From NCBI GenBank assembly GCA_900313705.1, contig OMSJ01000014.1:1-37878 (forward strand): a stretch of DNA of 37,878 nucleotides, written 5' to 3'. This stretch comes from an uncultured Prevotellaceae bacterium. Lineage in GTDB: Bacteria; Bacteroidota; Bacteroidia; Bacteroidales; Bacteroidaceae. Under the pieces are notes generated by a model. The model ran no database searches and was not told the DNA's origin. It worked only from the letters and a program-made list of their open reading frames with translations. This document shows positions 16,401 through 24,603 of this stretch, piece by piece. The translations under genes and the position numbers were made by a program. Within the stretch, counting starts at the first letter, position 1, and each line of letters opens with the position of its first letter.

Positions 16401-16448
16401 CTTCAGGTTATTGACCCTTGCCCCTTTTATCTTTATTGCATCTTCCAT
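13419..16448 (-). CDS. uvrA: Excinuclease ABC subunit A (UvrA) carrying in-frame repeat insertions
   Basis: A 1009-aa tandem ABC ATPase that recognises DNA damage in nucleotide-excision repair. Half 1: Walker A GLSGSGKSS at 32-40, CPEC at 280-283, CPKC at 456-459, signature LSGGESQ at 537-543 and Walker B ILDEPS at 561-566. Half 2: Walker A GVSGSGKSS at 699-707, Zn cysteines C799/C802 and C822/C825, LSGGENQ at 891-897, and FIFDEP at 915-920. It is roughly 60-80 residues longer than usual. The excess is explained by repeat-encoded segments at about 190-202, 357-398 and 628-668. All are in frame and no ATPase motif is interrupted. The start at MEDAIKIKGARVNNLK is preferred over an upstream Met at 16490 because family proteins begin close to this block. 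It follows the DUF389 gene by 44 bp on the same strand. Confidence 0.96.
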   Translation of the reverse strand: MEDAIKIKGARVNNLKNISLEIPRGKLVVITGLSGSGKSSLAFDTLYAEGQRRYVESLSAYARQFLGRMNKPECDYIKGIPPAIAIEQKVTSRNPRSTVGTSTEIYEYLRLLFARIGHTFSPISGKEVKRHTTEDAVQCMLSKPEGTKFMVMCPIRLPEGRTIEQQLEMYRKSGFARVYANGEVMRIEDFQGQGARCKEQENKSVSLIIDRLTTGNDRDTIARLVDSCETAFYEGHGTAILHFMPDGEEHEFCTRFEADGITFEQPTDKLFAFNSPIGACPECEGFGKVIGIDEQMVIPNTALSLYDGAVMCWRGEKMAEWKDWFIRFNSERGFPIFKPYFELTQAEKDWLWHGVPSGVKSEELRVKSEELRMKNDSNKSEGECNIDSSLFTLHSSLKLETLGGKEVLVPADWKIFPEEREWGLLSIDAFFEYLRQGQYKIQNRVMLARYRGKTVCPKCHGTRLRPEASYVKVGGKSITELVCIPVSELLPWIESLKISEHEETIAKRILIEIKNRLQYLLDVGLGYLTLNRTSNSLSGGESQRINLATSLGSSLVGSLYILDEPSIGLHSRDTERLIKVLKQLRDLGNTVVVVEHDEDIIRAADWLIDIGPEAGRLGGEVVYEGPVPTDPPQPSLKGREGKKSYTLDFLCSLPLREGQGGSFSRRKSSSFIEVKGARANNLKGIDVRFPLGVMTCVTGVSGSGKSSLVRDIFYNAMKRHLDEVADRPGEFLGLEGDLNMVSAVEFIDQNPIGKSTRSNPVTYVKAWDEIRKLFASLPLAQQMGYTPAYFSFNTDGGRCEECKGEGTVTIEMQFMADLVLPCESCHGQRFKSEILDVRFHEKNVCDVLDMTVNQAIEFFTEHKQKRIIALLKPLQDVGLGYIKLGQSSSTLSGGENQRVKLAYYLGMEKTKPTIFIFDEPTTGLHFHDIRKLLLSFDALIHRGHTIIVIEHNLEVIKNADHIIDLGPEGGEAGGRLVCCGTPEEVAKCKESYTAKFLREKMNESKGKKK
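14445..14567 (-). repeat. In-frame repeat insert 3 in uvrA (inter-domain linker)
   Basis: The DNA contains two palindromic CTCCCTTTAAGGGAG-like units (about 14473-14489 and 14530-14546), read in frame as DPPQPSLKGREG and SLPLREGQGG. It lies in the linker between the two UvrA halves. Confidence 0.6.
15257..15380 (-). repeat. In-frame repeat insert 2 in uvrA
   Basis: AGTGAAGAGTGAAG units (15259-15290) and their inverted partners CTTCACTCTTCACTC (about 15336-15376) flank a short unique core. They are read as KSEELRVKSEELRMKNDSN...DSSLFTLHSSL. The same peptide is encoded by the insert in pheT (37090-37197). Confidence 0.75.
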
Positions 16449-16492
16449 CTCTAATGGTTTCGTTGTTACTTTGTAGTTTAAGTTTCGCAAGC

Positions 16493-17878
16493 TCAGTTAT
16501 TCCTCTCCCCGCTCGCGTTTGTCACGACAATGCGCAGTTCGGGATATGCTGTGCGCTGACGAAGCCAATCGCGCATGAGCCTGACGTTGGCCCTTTGCAT
16601 AGGCTTGACTGTCTGGACGACGGCTATGTGCTCCTTTGCTTCCGAAAGTGCAGAATCCGTCAGGCTCACAGTCGCACCCTTCGACATACTCAACGCTGCG
16701 ACCTGCGGGAAGAGCAGTTGAAGCTCGGGCAGGATGGTACGCGCCAGGACTTCGGGCTCCTGATAGGCTGCCAGCTTCTGCTCCACCTTGTGCGTCTTGT
16801 TCTCTGCAATGGACAGCAGCTCAGCGCTTCTCTCCTTCTCGCGGCTCTGCTTCGTGATGAGCGTCTGCAGCTCCACGTTTTTGGTATTGGCACTTGCCTG
16901 TACGACTTGCAGGGTGGAACCGTCCAGCCGGTAGGCAGGGAGCAGCTTACGGGCTTCCTCTATTTGTGCGGAATCTACTTCCTCGCCGAAGAGCATCACG
17001 CGGATGCTATGTTCGCTGAGGTCAATGGAGTGGTCAATGACCTGAGTGTTGTCGAAGACCAGAGCCCCGTGGATGAACTGCTGGACGCGCTCCTCGTAGA
17101 TGGTCTGCTGCACGATGTGGAAGGTGATGAAGAGGCTCGGCACGATGGTAAGCAAGGCGATGGTGGTGATGTAGCGATGGACCTGCTTCTCGCGGCGTTT
17201 GTTTATCATCGTCTGCTTGCGGAAGCGCATGATGAAGGCAACGCCCACAAAGGTGCTCAGGGCGATGAATATCGTGTTGATGAGATAGAGGTAGAGAGCT
17301 CCTGCGGCATAGAACCAGTTGCCTGTGGCGATGCCAAAGCCTACGGTACAAAGCGGCGGCATGAGCGCCGTTGCTATCGCTACGCCGGGTATGACGTTGC
17401 CCGTGCGCTGGCTTCTGCTGCTCAGGGCTATGATGCCCGCCAGTCCGCCGCAGATGGCTATCGCTACGTCGTAGATGGTGGGCGAGGTGCGTGCCAAGAG
17501 TTCCGACTGCGCCTCGTCGATGGGGGTAATGAGGAAATAGACGGTGGCCGTGACGACGCTGAAAGCCGTGGCGACGAGATAGTTGCGGAAGGCACGCTTG
17601 AGCAGGGAAAAGTCATAGACGCCCACGCCCAGCCCCATGCCGATGATAGGTCCCATGAGCGGAGAGATGAGCATGGCACCGATGATGACTGCCGTGCTGT
17701 TGGTGTTCAGACCAAGCGAAGCCACGAAGATGGCAAGCACCAGAATCCACAGCTTGGCACCCTGGAAGCTGACGCCTTCCTCGATGCCTGCTATGATTTC
17801 CTCTTCCGGAGCCTTGTCGTGCCCCATATTGATGAGCCGGCGCAAACGGTGGCTCAGGGATAGACTATCTTCTTTCAT
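16493..17878 (-). CDS. DUF389 family membrane protein
   Basis: A 461-aa protein whose first 270 residues hold about seven membrane segments with the DUF389 pattern: LNTNSTAVIIGAMLISPLMG then PIIGMGLG, GGLAGIIALSSRSQRTGNVIPG and VAIATALMPPLCTVGFG. The remaining 190 residues are soluble and partly coiled-coil (about 340-390), ending in a small alpha/beta-like part. The function of DUF389 proteins is not established. The start at 17878 (MKEDSLSLSHRLRRLINMGH) was chosen over 17917 because the longer version adds an atypical MRQAAVFNKYRNS. Upstream, a GGCGG...CCGCC inverted repeat (about 17901-17929) lies in the probable leader. It precedes uvrA by 44 bp and may be co-transcribed with it. Confidence 0.85.
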   Translation of the reverse strand: MKEDSLSLSHRLRRLINMGHDKAPEEEIIAGIEEGVSFQGAKLWILVLAIFVASLGLNTNSTAVIIGAMLISPLMGPIIGMGLGVGVYDFSLLKRAFRNYLVATAFSVVTATVYFLITPIDEAQSELLARTSPTIYDVAIAICGGLAGIIALSSRSQRTGNVIPGVAIATALMPPLCTVGFGIATGNWFYAAGALYLYLINTIFIALSTFVGVAFIMRFRKQTMINKRREKQVHRYITTIALLTIVPSLFITFHIVQQTIYEERVQQFIHGALVFDNTQVIDHSIDLSEHSIRVMLFGEEVDSAQIEEARKLLPAYRLDGSTLQVVQASANTKNVELQTLITKQSREKERSAELLSIAENKTHKVEQKLAAYQEPEVLARTILPELQLLFPQVAALSMSKGATVSLTDSALSEAKEHIAVVQTVKPMQRANVRLMRDWLRQRTAYPELRIVVTNASGERNN

Positions 17879-17981
17879 ACTATTTCTATACTTATTAAAA
17901 ACGGCGGCTTGTCTCACGATAAACCGCCGGATGGTACTAGTTCATTAAGGTAAAAAGATTGCTTTGGTCATAATGACTGTG

Positions 17982-17989
17982 CAAAAATA
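17982..17989 (-). promoter_or_regulatory. Possible -7 element of the DUF389 gene
   Basis: TATTTTTG on the minus strand fits TAnnTTTG, but no -33 TTTG is seen at the right distance. It is about 100 bases from the start codon, leaving room for the leader hairpin at about 17901-17929. Confidence 0.4.
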
Positions 17990-18095
17990 CAAAAAAACTT
18001 TGTTACGCGAATAACGATAAAGGATTTTTTTCACAAAAGCAGCACAAATAATTACTTTTTTGCCTCGGCATGATGCCTATATGGGGAAATTGACG

Positions 18096-18103
18096 TATAT
18101 TTG
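18096..18103 (+). promoter_or_regulatory. -7 promoter element of glnS
   Basis: TATATTTG matches TAnnTTTG and lies 36 bases before the glnS ATG. No convincing -33 TTTG is present. Confidence 0.55.
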
Positions 18104-18139
18104 CGCTTTAATTGAGGAATAAAAATTAAATAAGACAAC

Positions 18140-19924
18140 ATGGACCAGGAATCATCAAAAAGCCTCAACTTCATAGAGCAGAGAGTTAAGACAGATTTGG
18201 CAGAAGGCAAGAACGGCGGCAGACTGCAAACCCGCTTCCCGCCCGAACCTAACGGCTACCTACACATAGGACACGCCAAGGCTATTGCCATGGACTTCGG
18301 CGTAGCACAGAAGTTCGGCGGCGTCTGCAACCTGAGAATGGACGACACCAACCCGCAGAAGGAAGACACGGAATACGTGGAAGCCATCGAGAGGGACATC
18401 AAGTGGCTGGGCTTCCAATGGGGAAAGGTCTGCTATGCCAGCGACTACTTCCAGGACCTATGGGACTTCGCCGAGTGGTGCATCATGCAGGGTCGCGCCT
18501 ACGTAGATGAGCAGACAAGCGAAGAGATTGCCGCACAGAAAGGCACACCCACAGAGCCCGGCACCAACTCGCCCTACCGCGACCGACCTGCCGAAGAGAG
18601 CCTCAAGCTCTTCCGAGAAATGAACTCCGGAAACGTAGAACCCGGCAAGATGATTCTCAGAGCCAAAATAGACATGGCAAGCCCCAACATGCACTTCCGC
18701 GACCCCATCATGTACCGAGTGCTCAACATGGAGCACTGGCGCACAGGCAACAAATGGAACGCCTATCCCATGTACGACTTCACGCATGGGCAGAGCGACT
18801 ACCTGGAGGGCGTCACACACAGCATCTGCACCCTGGAGTTCGTACCGCACCATGAACTCTACGACCTGTTCGTCACATGGATTAAGGAATGGCGAGGCGA
18901 CAAGGGCGACATCGAAGACAATCGTCCGCGACAGTTCGAGTTCAACAAGCTCAACCTGAACTATACGCTCATGTCAAAGCGCAACCTGCTCATCCTCACC
19001 AAAGAAGGTGTCGTCAACGGCTGGGACGACCCCCGTATGCCCACCATCTGCGGCATTCGCAGGAGAGGCTACAGCCCGCAGGCCATACTGAACTTCATCG
19101 ACAAGATAGGCTACACCACATTCGACGCCCTGAACGACATCAAGCTCATGGAAGCAGCCTGCCGAGAAGACCTCAACACACGCGCCATACGCGTCAGCGC
19201 CGTCGTCAACCCCCTCAAGCTGATTATCGACAACTACCCCGAAGGCAAGGTGGAGGAAATGACTGCCATCAACAACCCCGAACTCCGCGACGAAGAAGGC
19301 AACACCATCACCGAAGGCAACACACACACCATACACTTCACCCGCCAGCTCTACATCGAGCAAGAAGACTTCATGGAAGACGGCGGGAAGAAGTTCATGC
19401 GTCTCGGCCCAGGCAAAGAGGTACGCCTCAAGAACGCATACATCATCGCCTGCTCCGACGAAAAGGACGAACAGGGCAACTTCAAGTGCATCGAGAAGGA
19501 CTCAGAGGGCAACATCATCTGCGTCCACGCCACCTACGACCCCGACAGCAGGAGCGGAATGCCAGGCGCAGACCGCAAGATAAAGGGCAAGACCCTCCAC
19601 TGGGTGAGCAGCCAGCATTGCATCCCATGCGAAGTGAGAAACTACGAATGCCTCTGGACATGCGAGAACCCACGTGATGCCATCAAGCAGTACGAAAAGG
19701 AGAACGACGTACGCGGCATAGACGCCATGCGTCCCTTCCTCAACCCCGACTCCCTCACCGTCAACAAGAACGCCTTCGTCGAAGAGTTCGCCCAGGAGCT
19801 GCCCCCATACACCTACCTCCAGTTCCAGCGCATCGGCTACTACAACATCGACCCCGACAGCACACCCGAGCATCCCGTCTTCAACAAGACCGTAGGGCTC
19901 AAGGACACCTGGGCAAAGAAATAA
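18140..19924 (+). CDS. glnS: Glutamine--tRNA ligase
   Basis: A 594-aa class-I aminoacyl-tRNA synthetase. The HIGH motif is H42-H45 in PPEPNGYLHIGHAKA, and the KMSKS-like loop is LMSKR at 277-281. RMDDTNPQKED and the GlnRS-specific ARED-like stretch and C-terminal anticodon-binding beta-barrels (about 340-590, including LHWVSSQHCIPCEVRNYECL) identify GlnRS rather than GluRS. GlnRS charges tRNA-Gln directly, so the indirect amidotransferase route is not needed for Gln. The ATG at 18140 gives the expected N-terminus. The stop codon is followed within a few bases by the dispersed repeat block; no terminator is seen. Confidence 0.97.
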   Translation: MDQESSKSLNFIEQRVKTDLAEGKNGGRLQTRFPPEPNGYLHIGHAKAIAMDFGVAQKFGGVCNLRMDDTNPQKEDTEYVEAIERDIKWLGFQWGKVCYASDYFQDLWDFAEWCIMQGRAYVDEQTSEEIAAQKGTPTEPGTNSPYRDRPAEESLKLFREMNSGNVEPGKMILRAKIDMASPNMHFRDPIMYRVLNMEHWRTGNKWNAYPMYDFTHGQSDYLEGVTHSICTLEFVPHHELYDLFVTWIKEWRGDKGDIEDNRPRQFEFNKLNLNYTLMSKRNLLILTKEGVVNGWDDPRMPTICGIRRRGYSPQAILNFIDKIGYTTFDALNDIKLMEAACREDLNTRAIRVSAVVNPLKLIIDNYPEGKVEEMTAINNPELRDEEGNTITEGNTHTIHFTRQLYIEQEDFMEDGGKKFMRLGPGKEVRLKNAYIIACSDEKDEQGNFKCIEKDSEGNIICVHATYDPDSRSGMPGADRKIKGKTLHWVSSQHCIPCEVRNYECLWTCENPRDAIKQYEKENDVRGIDAMRPFLNPDSLTVNKNAFVEEFAQELPPYTYLQFQRIGYYNIDPDSTPEHPVFNKTVGLKDTWAKK

Positions 19925-19929
19925 GTCAG

Positions 19930-20506
19930 AAGTCAGAATTCAAAATTTATAAATTCAAAATTCAAAAGGAGGCTTCGCCGCAGCGATTATAACCACAGAT
20001 TGAACGGATTAAACGGATTTATACTTTACAACAGATTACACAGATTACAATAATTCATGTATGAATTATATTTCTGTCATTTCCTTTATTTCTGCGGGAC
20101 ATAAAACAACAACGAATTAAAACGAATTTCACGAATGAAATAAGGTTACTTTGATTTTTCACTTTTCACTTTTCACTTTTCACTTTTCACTTCGCCGAAG
20201 GCGACTATAACCACAGATTGAACGGATTAAACTGATTTATAATTTACAACAGATTACACAGATTATAATAATTCATACATGAATTATATTTCTGTCATTT
20301 CCTTTATTTCTGCGGGACATAAAACAACAACGAATTAAGACGAATTGAACGAAGTGAGATGAGGATAAGTCAGAATTCAGAATTCAAAATTCAAAAGGAG
20401 GCTACGCCGCAGGTGACTTTAACAACAAATTAAAACGAATTGCACGAATAAAATAAGGTTACTTTAATTTTTCACTTTTCACTTTTCACTTCGCCGAAGG
20501 CGACTG
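19930..20506. repeat. Dispersed long repeat block downstream of glnS (about 2.5 tandem copies)
   Basis: A unit of about 200-230 bp is present: AATTCAAAATTCAAAAGGAG, CTTCGCCGCAG, ACCACAGATTGAACGG, ACAGATTACACAGATTA, ATAATTCATGTATGAATTAT (a 9-2-9 palindrome), TCTGCGGGACATAAAAC and ACGAATTAAAACGAATT. It occurs at 19930-20145 and again at 20196-20363, with a shortened copy at 20364-20460. TTTTCACTTTTCACTT and CGCCGAAGGCGAC lie at the joints. The same unit is at 30365-30751 after thiC. No gene is contained. Confidence 0.75.
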
Positions 20507-20685
20507 GAAAAGCACCCCTTGCTCCCCCCTCTCTGGGAAGTGGTCAGATAAGTACACGGACTTATGGGGATAAGTACACGTACTTAGTCGGATAAGTACA
20601 CGTACTTATGGCGACAAGTACACGTACTTATGGCGACAAGTACACGTACTTCTTTCCATAGGGTAGCATTGTTGCGGATTATCAT
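20507..20685 (+). repeat. Dispersed 22-bp-phased palindrome element, copy C (left end truncated)
   Basis: The AAAAGCACCCCTTGCTCCCC block is followed by GGGAAGTGGTCAG and five units of AAGTACACGTACTT type at 22-bp period (20550-20650). It ends with TTGCGGATTATCAT (20672-20685). The left terminal repeat is cut at the junction with the CGCCGAAGGCGACTGG repeat. Confidence 0.7.
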
Positions 20686-20741
20686 AAATACTTTTTGCCT
20701 ATCTTCTTTGTTCGTATCGTATGATTTGACGGTAATTCGGT

Positions 20742-20774
20742 TAGGTGTACCTAATTGAACATTTAGGTGTGGCC
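20742..20774. repeat. Partial TAGGTGTACCTA array
   Basis: TAGGTGTACCTAATTGAAC (20742-20760) is followed 22 bp on by a half unit TAGGTGTGGCC (20764-20774). It is the same family as the array at 10641-10726. The stretch from 20775 to 20960 is AT-rich and shows no gene. Confidence 0.55.
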
Positions 20775-20965
20775 ATAACAGAATCACACTTATCACATTG
20801 TTATTCTGGAGCCGATGGTGCTGAGGTCGGATTCTCTATATATAATCAACTACTATATACTTATTATTATAATTATTATATATAGCGAAGGCATTTTCTC
20901 TCAAATAACAAAGTTATAGGTGTTATTTTGTTACTCACTCTTTGAGGAGCCAAGCCAAAGGGAAA

Positions 20966-21150
20966 AACTCCTCTCCTCCTAAACTCCTTAGACCAGAAAT
21001 AAACCCTTAGACAGAAATAAACTCTAAGGAGGCAAGGAGTCAAAGGAGAAAAGTTTCGCCGGCGAAACACCTCCTCTCCTCCTAAACTCCTTAGACAAGA
21101 ACCCTCTGCGGAAGCAAATAAATCTCTAAGGAGTAAAGGAGTCAAGGAGA
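20966..21150. repeat. Two tandem copies of a CTCCTAAACTCCTTAGA inverted repeat
   Basis: The left arms (about 20968-20992 and 21070-21094) read CTCCTCCTAAACTCCTTAGA. The right arms (about 21023-21048 and 21125-21149) are the approximate reverse complement, TCTAAGGAG..AAGGAGTC. Between the copies is the perfect 16-bp palindrome GTTTCGCCGGCGAAAC (21053-21068). It lies just upstream of the LRR lipoprotein promoter. Confidence 0.6.
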
Positions 21151-21190
21151 AAAGTTTCGCTGGCACTCCGTTATTTTTTTGCCCTTCTGC

Positions 21191-21220
21191 TTTGTTATTC
21201 ATAAATAAGTATTAACTTTG
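21191..21220 (+). promoter_or_regulatory. Promoter of the LRR lipoprotein gene
   Basis: TTTG (21191-21194), then 18 bases, then TAACTTTG (21213-21220). It lies 26 bases before the ATG. Confidence 0.7.
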
Positions 21221-21246
21221 CAGAAGATAATAAGAATATAGGAGAT

Positions 21247-22968
21247 ATGAGAAGAACATTTATGCTCATTTCAGCGGCCGTGCTGTCAATGACAGCGCTG
21301 ATTACCGTCACTTCATGCGGCGGAGATGACGAAGTCGTACAACCTCCAGTCGATAACAATGCCAACAACGACAAAGACAGCTCATCTGGCAACAATGGCG
21401 AAAACCTTGACATCCATGTCGTAGTCAACGATGACGGCACGACATCCAATGGAAGCATCTTCTCAGCCATCGACAACCAGAACTTTTACGTCGATTACTT
21501 AAAATATACTGTAACCGAAGGGCATTTGGTAGTAAGCGGTTACGACAAGACAGGATTTAAAGGCATCGCCAAAATCATCTCGAAGCTAACGTATAAGGGT
21601 AACACCTACGAAGTTCTTGAAATAGGGGATAGGGCCTTCTATGATTGCACCAGCCTGACCTCCGTCATCATTCCGAGCAGCGTGACCAGCATCGGCAGAT
21701 ATGCCTTCTATAATTGCAGCAGCCTGTCCGCCGTCACCATCCCCAATAGCGTGACAAGCATCGGCAGATATGCCTTCGAGAATTGCAGTGGCCTGACAGC
21801 AGTTCACATCAATGATATAGCCGCATGGTGTAAAAATGTGTTTTCTGATAGAAGCAGCAATCCACTATATTATGCAAAGCATTTGTATTTGAACGGTGAA
21901 GAGATAAAAAACCTAACCATCCCCGAGAGCGTGACCAGCATCGGTGACTATGCCTTCTATAATTGCAGCAACCTGACCTCCATCACCATCCCCAACAGCG
22001 TGACCAGCATCGGCAGTTATGCCTTCGATGGTTGCACCAGCCTGACCTCCATCACCATCCCCAACAGCGTGACCAGCATCGGCAGCTCTGCCTTCTATAA
22101 ATGCAGCAGTCTGACCTCCGTCACCATCCCCAACAGCGTGACCAGCATTGGCGGTTATGCCTTCGCTTATTGCAGCAGCCTGACCTCCATCACCATCCCC
22201 AACAGCGTGACCAGCATCGGCATTGGTGCCTTCGAAGATTGCAGCAGCCTGACCTCCATCACCATCCCCAATAGCGTGACTAGCATCGGCAGCTCTGCCT
22301 TCAATGGTTGCACCAGCCTGACCTCCGTCACCATCCCCCACAGCGTGACCAGCATCGGTGACTATGCCTTCGTTGGCTGCACCAGCCTGACCTCCATCAC
22401 CATCCCCAACAGCGTGACCAGCATCGGTGACTCTGCCTTCCGTAATTGCAAAAGCCTGACCTCCATCACCATCCCCAACAGCGTGACCAGCATCGGCAGC
22501 TATACCTTCGATGGTTGCAGTGGCCTGACCGCCGTCACCATCCCCAACAGCGTGACCAGCATCGGAAACTATGCCTTCAGAGATTGCACCTGCCTGACCT
22601 CCATCACCATCCCCAACAGCGTGACCAGCATCGGTAACTATGCCTTCGTTGGCTGCACCAGCCTGACCGCCGTCACCATCCCCAACAGCGTGACCAGCAT
22701 CGGCAAATATGCCTTCTATAATTGCAGCAGCCTGACCTCCATCACCATCGGAAGTGGCGTGACCAGCATCGACGAATATGCCTTCTCTTATTGCCAAAGC
22801 CTGACAGATGTCTATTGCTATGCTGAAAATGTCCCCAGAACATATAGTAATGCGTTTGAGAACTCCTCAATTTCGTCAGCCACGCTCCATGTGCCGGCAG
22901 GTTCTATAGATGAGTACATATCAAAATCTCCTTGGAGTAAGTTCGGCAGCATCGTGGCGATAGAATAA
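21247..22968 (+). CDS. BspA-type leucine-rich-repeat surface lipoprotein
   Basis: A 573-aa protein with a lipoprotein signal peptide whose lipobox ends VTSC at C24, followed by GGDDE, so probably surface-exposed. After an Asp/Asn-rich linker and a short N-terminal domain come about 16 LRR_5 (BspA-like) repeats of 23 residues. Their consensus is [21 protein letters not shown], at about residues 128-520. One repeat (about 180-238) is interrupted by a diverged stretch, [19 protein letters not shown]. The last part, [25 protein letters not shown], is the usual capping end of such proteins. BspA proteins bind host matrix proteins or mediate co-aggregation in oral and gut Bacteroidales; that role is inferred here. 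The 69-bp DNA repeats are nearly identical, so copy number may vary. Confidence 0.92.
   Translation: MRRTFMLISAAVLSMTALITVTSCGGDDEVVQPPVDNNANNDKDSSSGNNGENLDIHVVVNDDGTTSNGSIFSAIDNQNFYVDYLKYTVTEGHLVVSGYDKTGFKGIAKIISKLTYKGNTYEVLEIGDRAFYDCTSLTSVIIPSSVTSIGRYAFYNCSSLSAVTIPNSVTSIGRYAFENCSGLTAVHINDIAAWCKNVFSDRSSNPLYYAKHLYLNGEEIKNLTIPESVTSIGDYAFYNCSNLTSITIPNSVTSIGSYAFDGCTSLTSITIPNSVTSIGSSAFYKCSSLTSVTIPNSVTSIGGYAFAYCSSLTSITIPNSVTSIGIGAFEDCSSLTSITIPNSVTSIGSSAFNGCTSLTSVTIPHSVTSIGDYAFVGCTSLTSITIPNSVTSIGDSAFRNCKSLTSITIPNSVTSIGSYTFDGCSGLTAVTIPNSVTSIGNYAFRDCTCLTSITIPNSVTSIGNYAFVGCTSLTAVTIPNSVTSIGKYAFYNCSSLTSITIGSGVTSIDEYAFSYCQSLTDVYCYAENVPRTYSNAFENSSISSATLHVPAGSIDEYISKSPWSKFGSIVAIE
21640..22810 (+). repeat. 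69-bp tandem repeats coding the LRR units
   Basis: About 16 units contain ACCATCCCCAACAGCGTGAC and CAGCATCGG. Several in the middle are nearly identical at the DNA level, indicating recent expansion or gene conversion. Confidence 0.85.
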
Positions 22969-22991
22969 CAAGCTTTCCCTCTAAGACAACC

Positions 22992-23036
22992 CATCCCCGC
23001 TGCGGAACTCTGCGGCGGGGATGTTTTCGTTTTTTT
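22992..23036 (+). terminator. Rho-independent terminator after the LRR gene
   Basis: CATCCCCGC (22992-23000) pairs with GCGGGGATG (23015-23023) and is followed by TTTTCGTTTTTTT. It lies 24 bases after the LRR stop codon. Confidence 0.85.
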
Positions 23037-23065
23037 CATCAAACAGAAAGAAATGCTTCCGCAAA

Positions 23066-23097
23066 TTTGTGAAAGTCGGGATGAAGTTGTATCTTTG
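23066..23097 (+). promoter_or_regulatory. Promoter of the TPR gene (and possibly the thi cluster)
   Basis: TTTG (23066-23069), then 20 bases, then TATCTTTG (23090-23097), a canonical pair. It is the only good promoter visible before the run of closely spaced genes from 23146 to 28706. Confidence 0.75.
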
Positions 23098-23145
23098 CCG
23101 AATGTATGGAAGTCGGCAAGACAATTGCCACGATAAACAAATAAG

Positions 23146-24597
23146 GTGGAAAACAATAACAAATACTATCAGTCGCGACACTTCCTCAGGCTCCTGCATC
23201 GCTATGAGAAGTCTGTCTCGGAGGGTCACGTCCCGTACCTGGAGGCTGACGAGCTGACCGACATCGCCGAATACTACATGACGGGAAAGCAGGACGCTAA
23301 GGCCAATCAGGCCATACAGGCTGCCATCGATATGCACCCAGACAGCGTTGACCCTCAGATATTCCTGGCACGGCAAAGGATGTTCTATGGTCAGCTCGAC
23401 AAAGCTCATGCCATAGTCGATGCCATCACGGAGCAGGATGACTGCGAGGTCATCTACATCCGTGCCGAACTCCTCATCAAAGAGGGACATGCCGACCAGG
23501 CCTCTGACTTCCTGCTCGAACAGATGGGGAAGATGCAGGACAACCTCGACAGCTATCTCTACGATGCCACGTCCATCTTCATGGACTACGACCAGTGGGA
23601 ACTGGCAAGCGAATGGCTGGAGCAACTGCGGGACGCGTTCCCCACGCATCCGCGACTGCCTATCCTGGAGGCTGAGATACACATGGGACTGGACGACTAC
23701 GAGACAGCCCTCACGATGCTCAAGAAGATTCTGGACGAAGAGCCGTACAGCTCCGAGGCCTGGAATCTCCTGTCCGAGACATACGTCGCGCTCGAGATGT
23801 ATCCCGAAGCATTGGAAGCTGCCGACTTCTCCCTTGCCATCAATCCGCAGGACAGCGACGCGCTCCTTATGAAGGGAAATGCCTACATGCACGAGGACGA
23901 GATGGAGAAGGCCATCGAGCACTACACGAAGTACCTCGAGACGCAACCCGACGACCTCAGCGTGCTGATTTCCCTCATCATCTGCTATACTAACGAGGAA
24001 CGCTATAAGGAGGCCCTCCCTCTGCTCGACAAGGCTGAACAGTACGCAAGGAAACTGCCTGAAAGGGAGGCTGACCTTCCGCAAATCTACCAGTTGAGAG
24101 CTTACGCCTTGAGCCGTATAGACAAGAGTGCTGAGGCGCTGGCCACCATAGCGAAGGCGAGGGAGATTTCCGACCAGAGCCTGGCCTGGAAGTTTGACAT
24201 GTCGGAGGGCGACATCTACCTCCAAATCCGAGACACGAAGCAGGCTGAGCAATGCTTTGTCGCTGCCCTGGAGAAGAGTCCGGAGCAGGGCGAGACGCTC
24301 TTCAACATTGCCCTTTCCTACAGCAACGCCGGCTACTACGACGTGGCCATCGACCTGCTCGACGACGTCTGGACCATCTACGGCACACAGGAGGGCAAAT
24401 TCGTCGTCCCTTACCTGGCAAGCTGCTATCTCTACAAAAACGACATGGCGAACTTCCTGGACTACCTCAAGCTGGCACCACAATGTGACCGCGAGGCTAC
24501 CCTCTACCTCTTCAGGGACCGCTATCCCGACATCGCCCCTGAGGAATACTACGCATACGCATACAAAGAAATTTATGGAGTTTTCCCTGAAAAATAA
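23146..24597 (+). CDS. Tetratricopeptide-repeat protein
   Basis: A 483-aa, helix-rich, acidic protein with no signal peptide. It is built of TPR-like pairs, for example EAWNLLSETYVALEMYPEAL, then EAADFSLAINPQDSDALLMKGN and AYMHEDEMEKAIEHYTKYLE. It is probably a cytoplasmic scaffold for protein interactions; partner unknown. Translation starts at a GTG (23146): a stop lies four codons upstream (23134) and the first in-frame ATG is about 45 codons downstream, after conserved-looking sequence. The leader is about 45 bases from a canonical promoter. It ends six bases before the C69 peptidase start, so the two genes are likely co-transcribed. Confidence 0.88.
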   Translation: MENNNKYYQSRHFLRLLHRYEKSVSEGHVPYLEADELTDIAEYYMTGKQDAKANQAIQAAIDMHPDSVDPQIFLARQRMFYGQLDKAHAIVDAITEQDDCEVIYIRAELLIKEGHADQASDFLLEQMGKMQDNLDSYLYDATSIFMDYDQWELASEWLEQLRDAFPTHPRLPILEAEIHMGLDDYETALTMLKKILDEEPYSSEAWNLLSETYVALEMYPEALEAADFSLAINPQDSDALLMKGNAYMHEDEMEKAIEHYTKYLETQPDDLSVLISLIICYTNEERYKEALPLLDKAEQYARKLPEREADLPQIYQLRAYALSRIDKSAEALATIAKAREISDQSLAWKFDMSEGDIYLQIRDTKQAEQCFVAALEKSPEQGETLFNIALSYSNAGYYDVAIDLLDDVWTIYGTQEGKFVVPYLASCYLYKNDMANFLDYLKLAPQCDREATLYLFRDRYPDIAPEEYYAYAYKEIYGVFPEK

Positions 24598-24603
24598 CAT
24601 TAT

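Noticed and set aside
13419..16448. UvrA extra segments as frameshifts or sequencing errors
   Set aside because: All three keep the frame and all ATPase and zinc motifs downstream are intact. The same peptide occurs in PheT, so real insertion is more likely.
20584..21202. Short ORFs between glnS and the LRR gene
   Set aside because: They consist of translated repeat arrays and AT-rich sequence without a promoter or signal.
21913..22797. 294-aa ORF on the minus strand with regular GDGDGGQA repeats
   Set aside because: It is the reverse complement of the tandem 69-bp LRR repeats. It stays open because the repeat lacks stops in that frame, and it has no promoter or signal.
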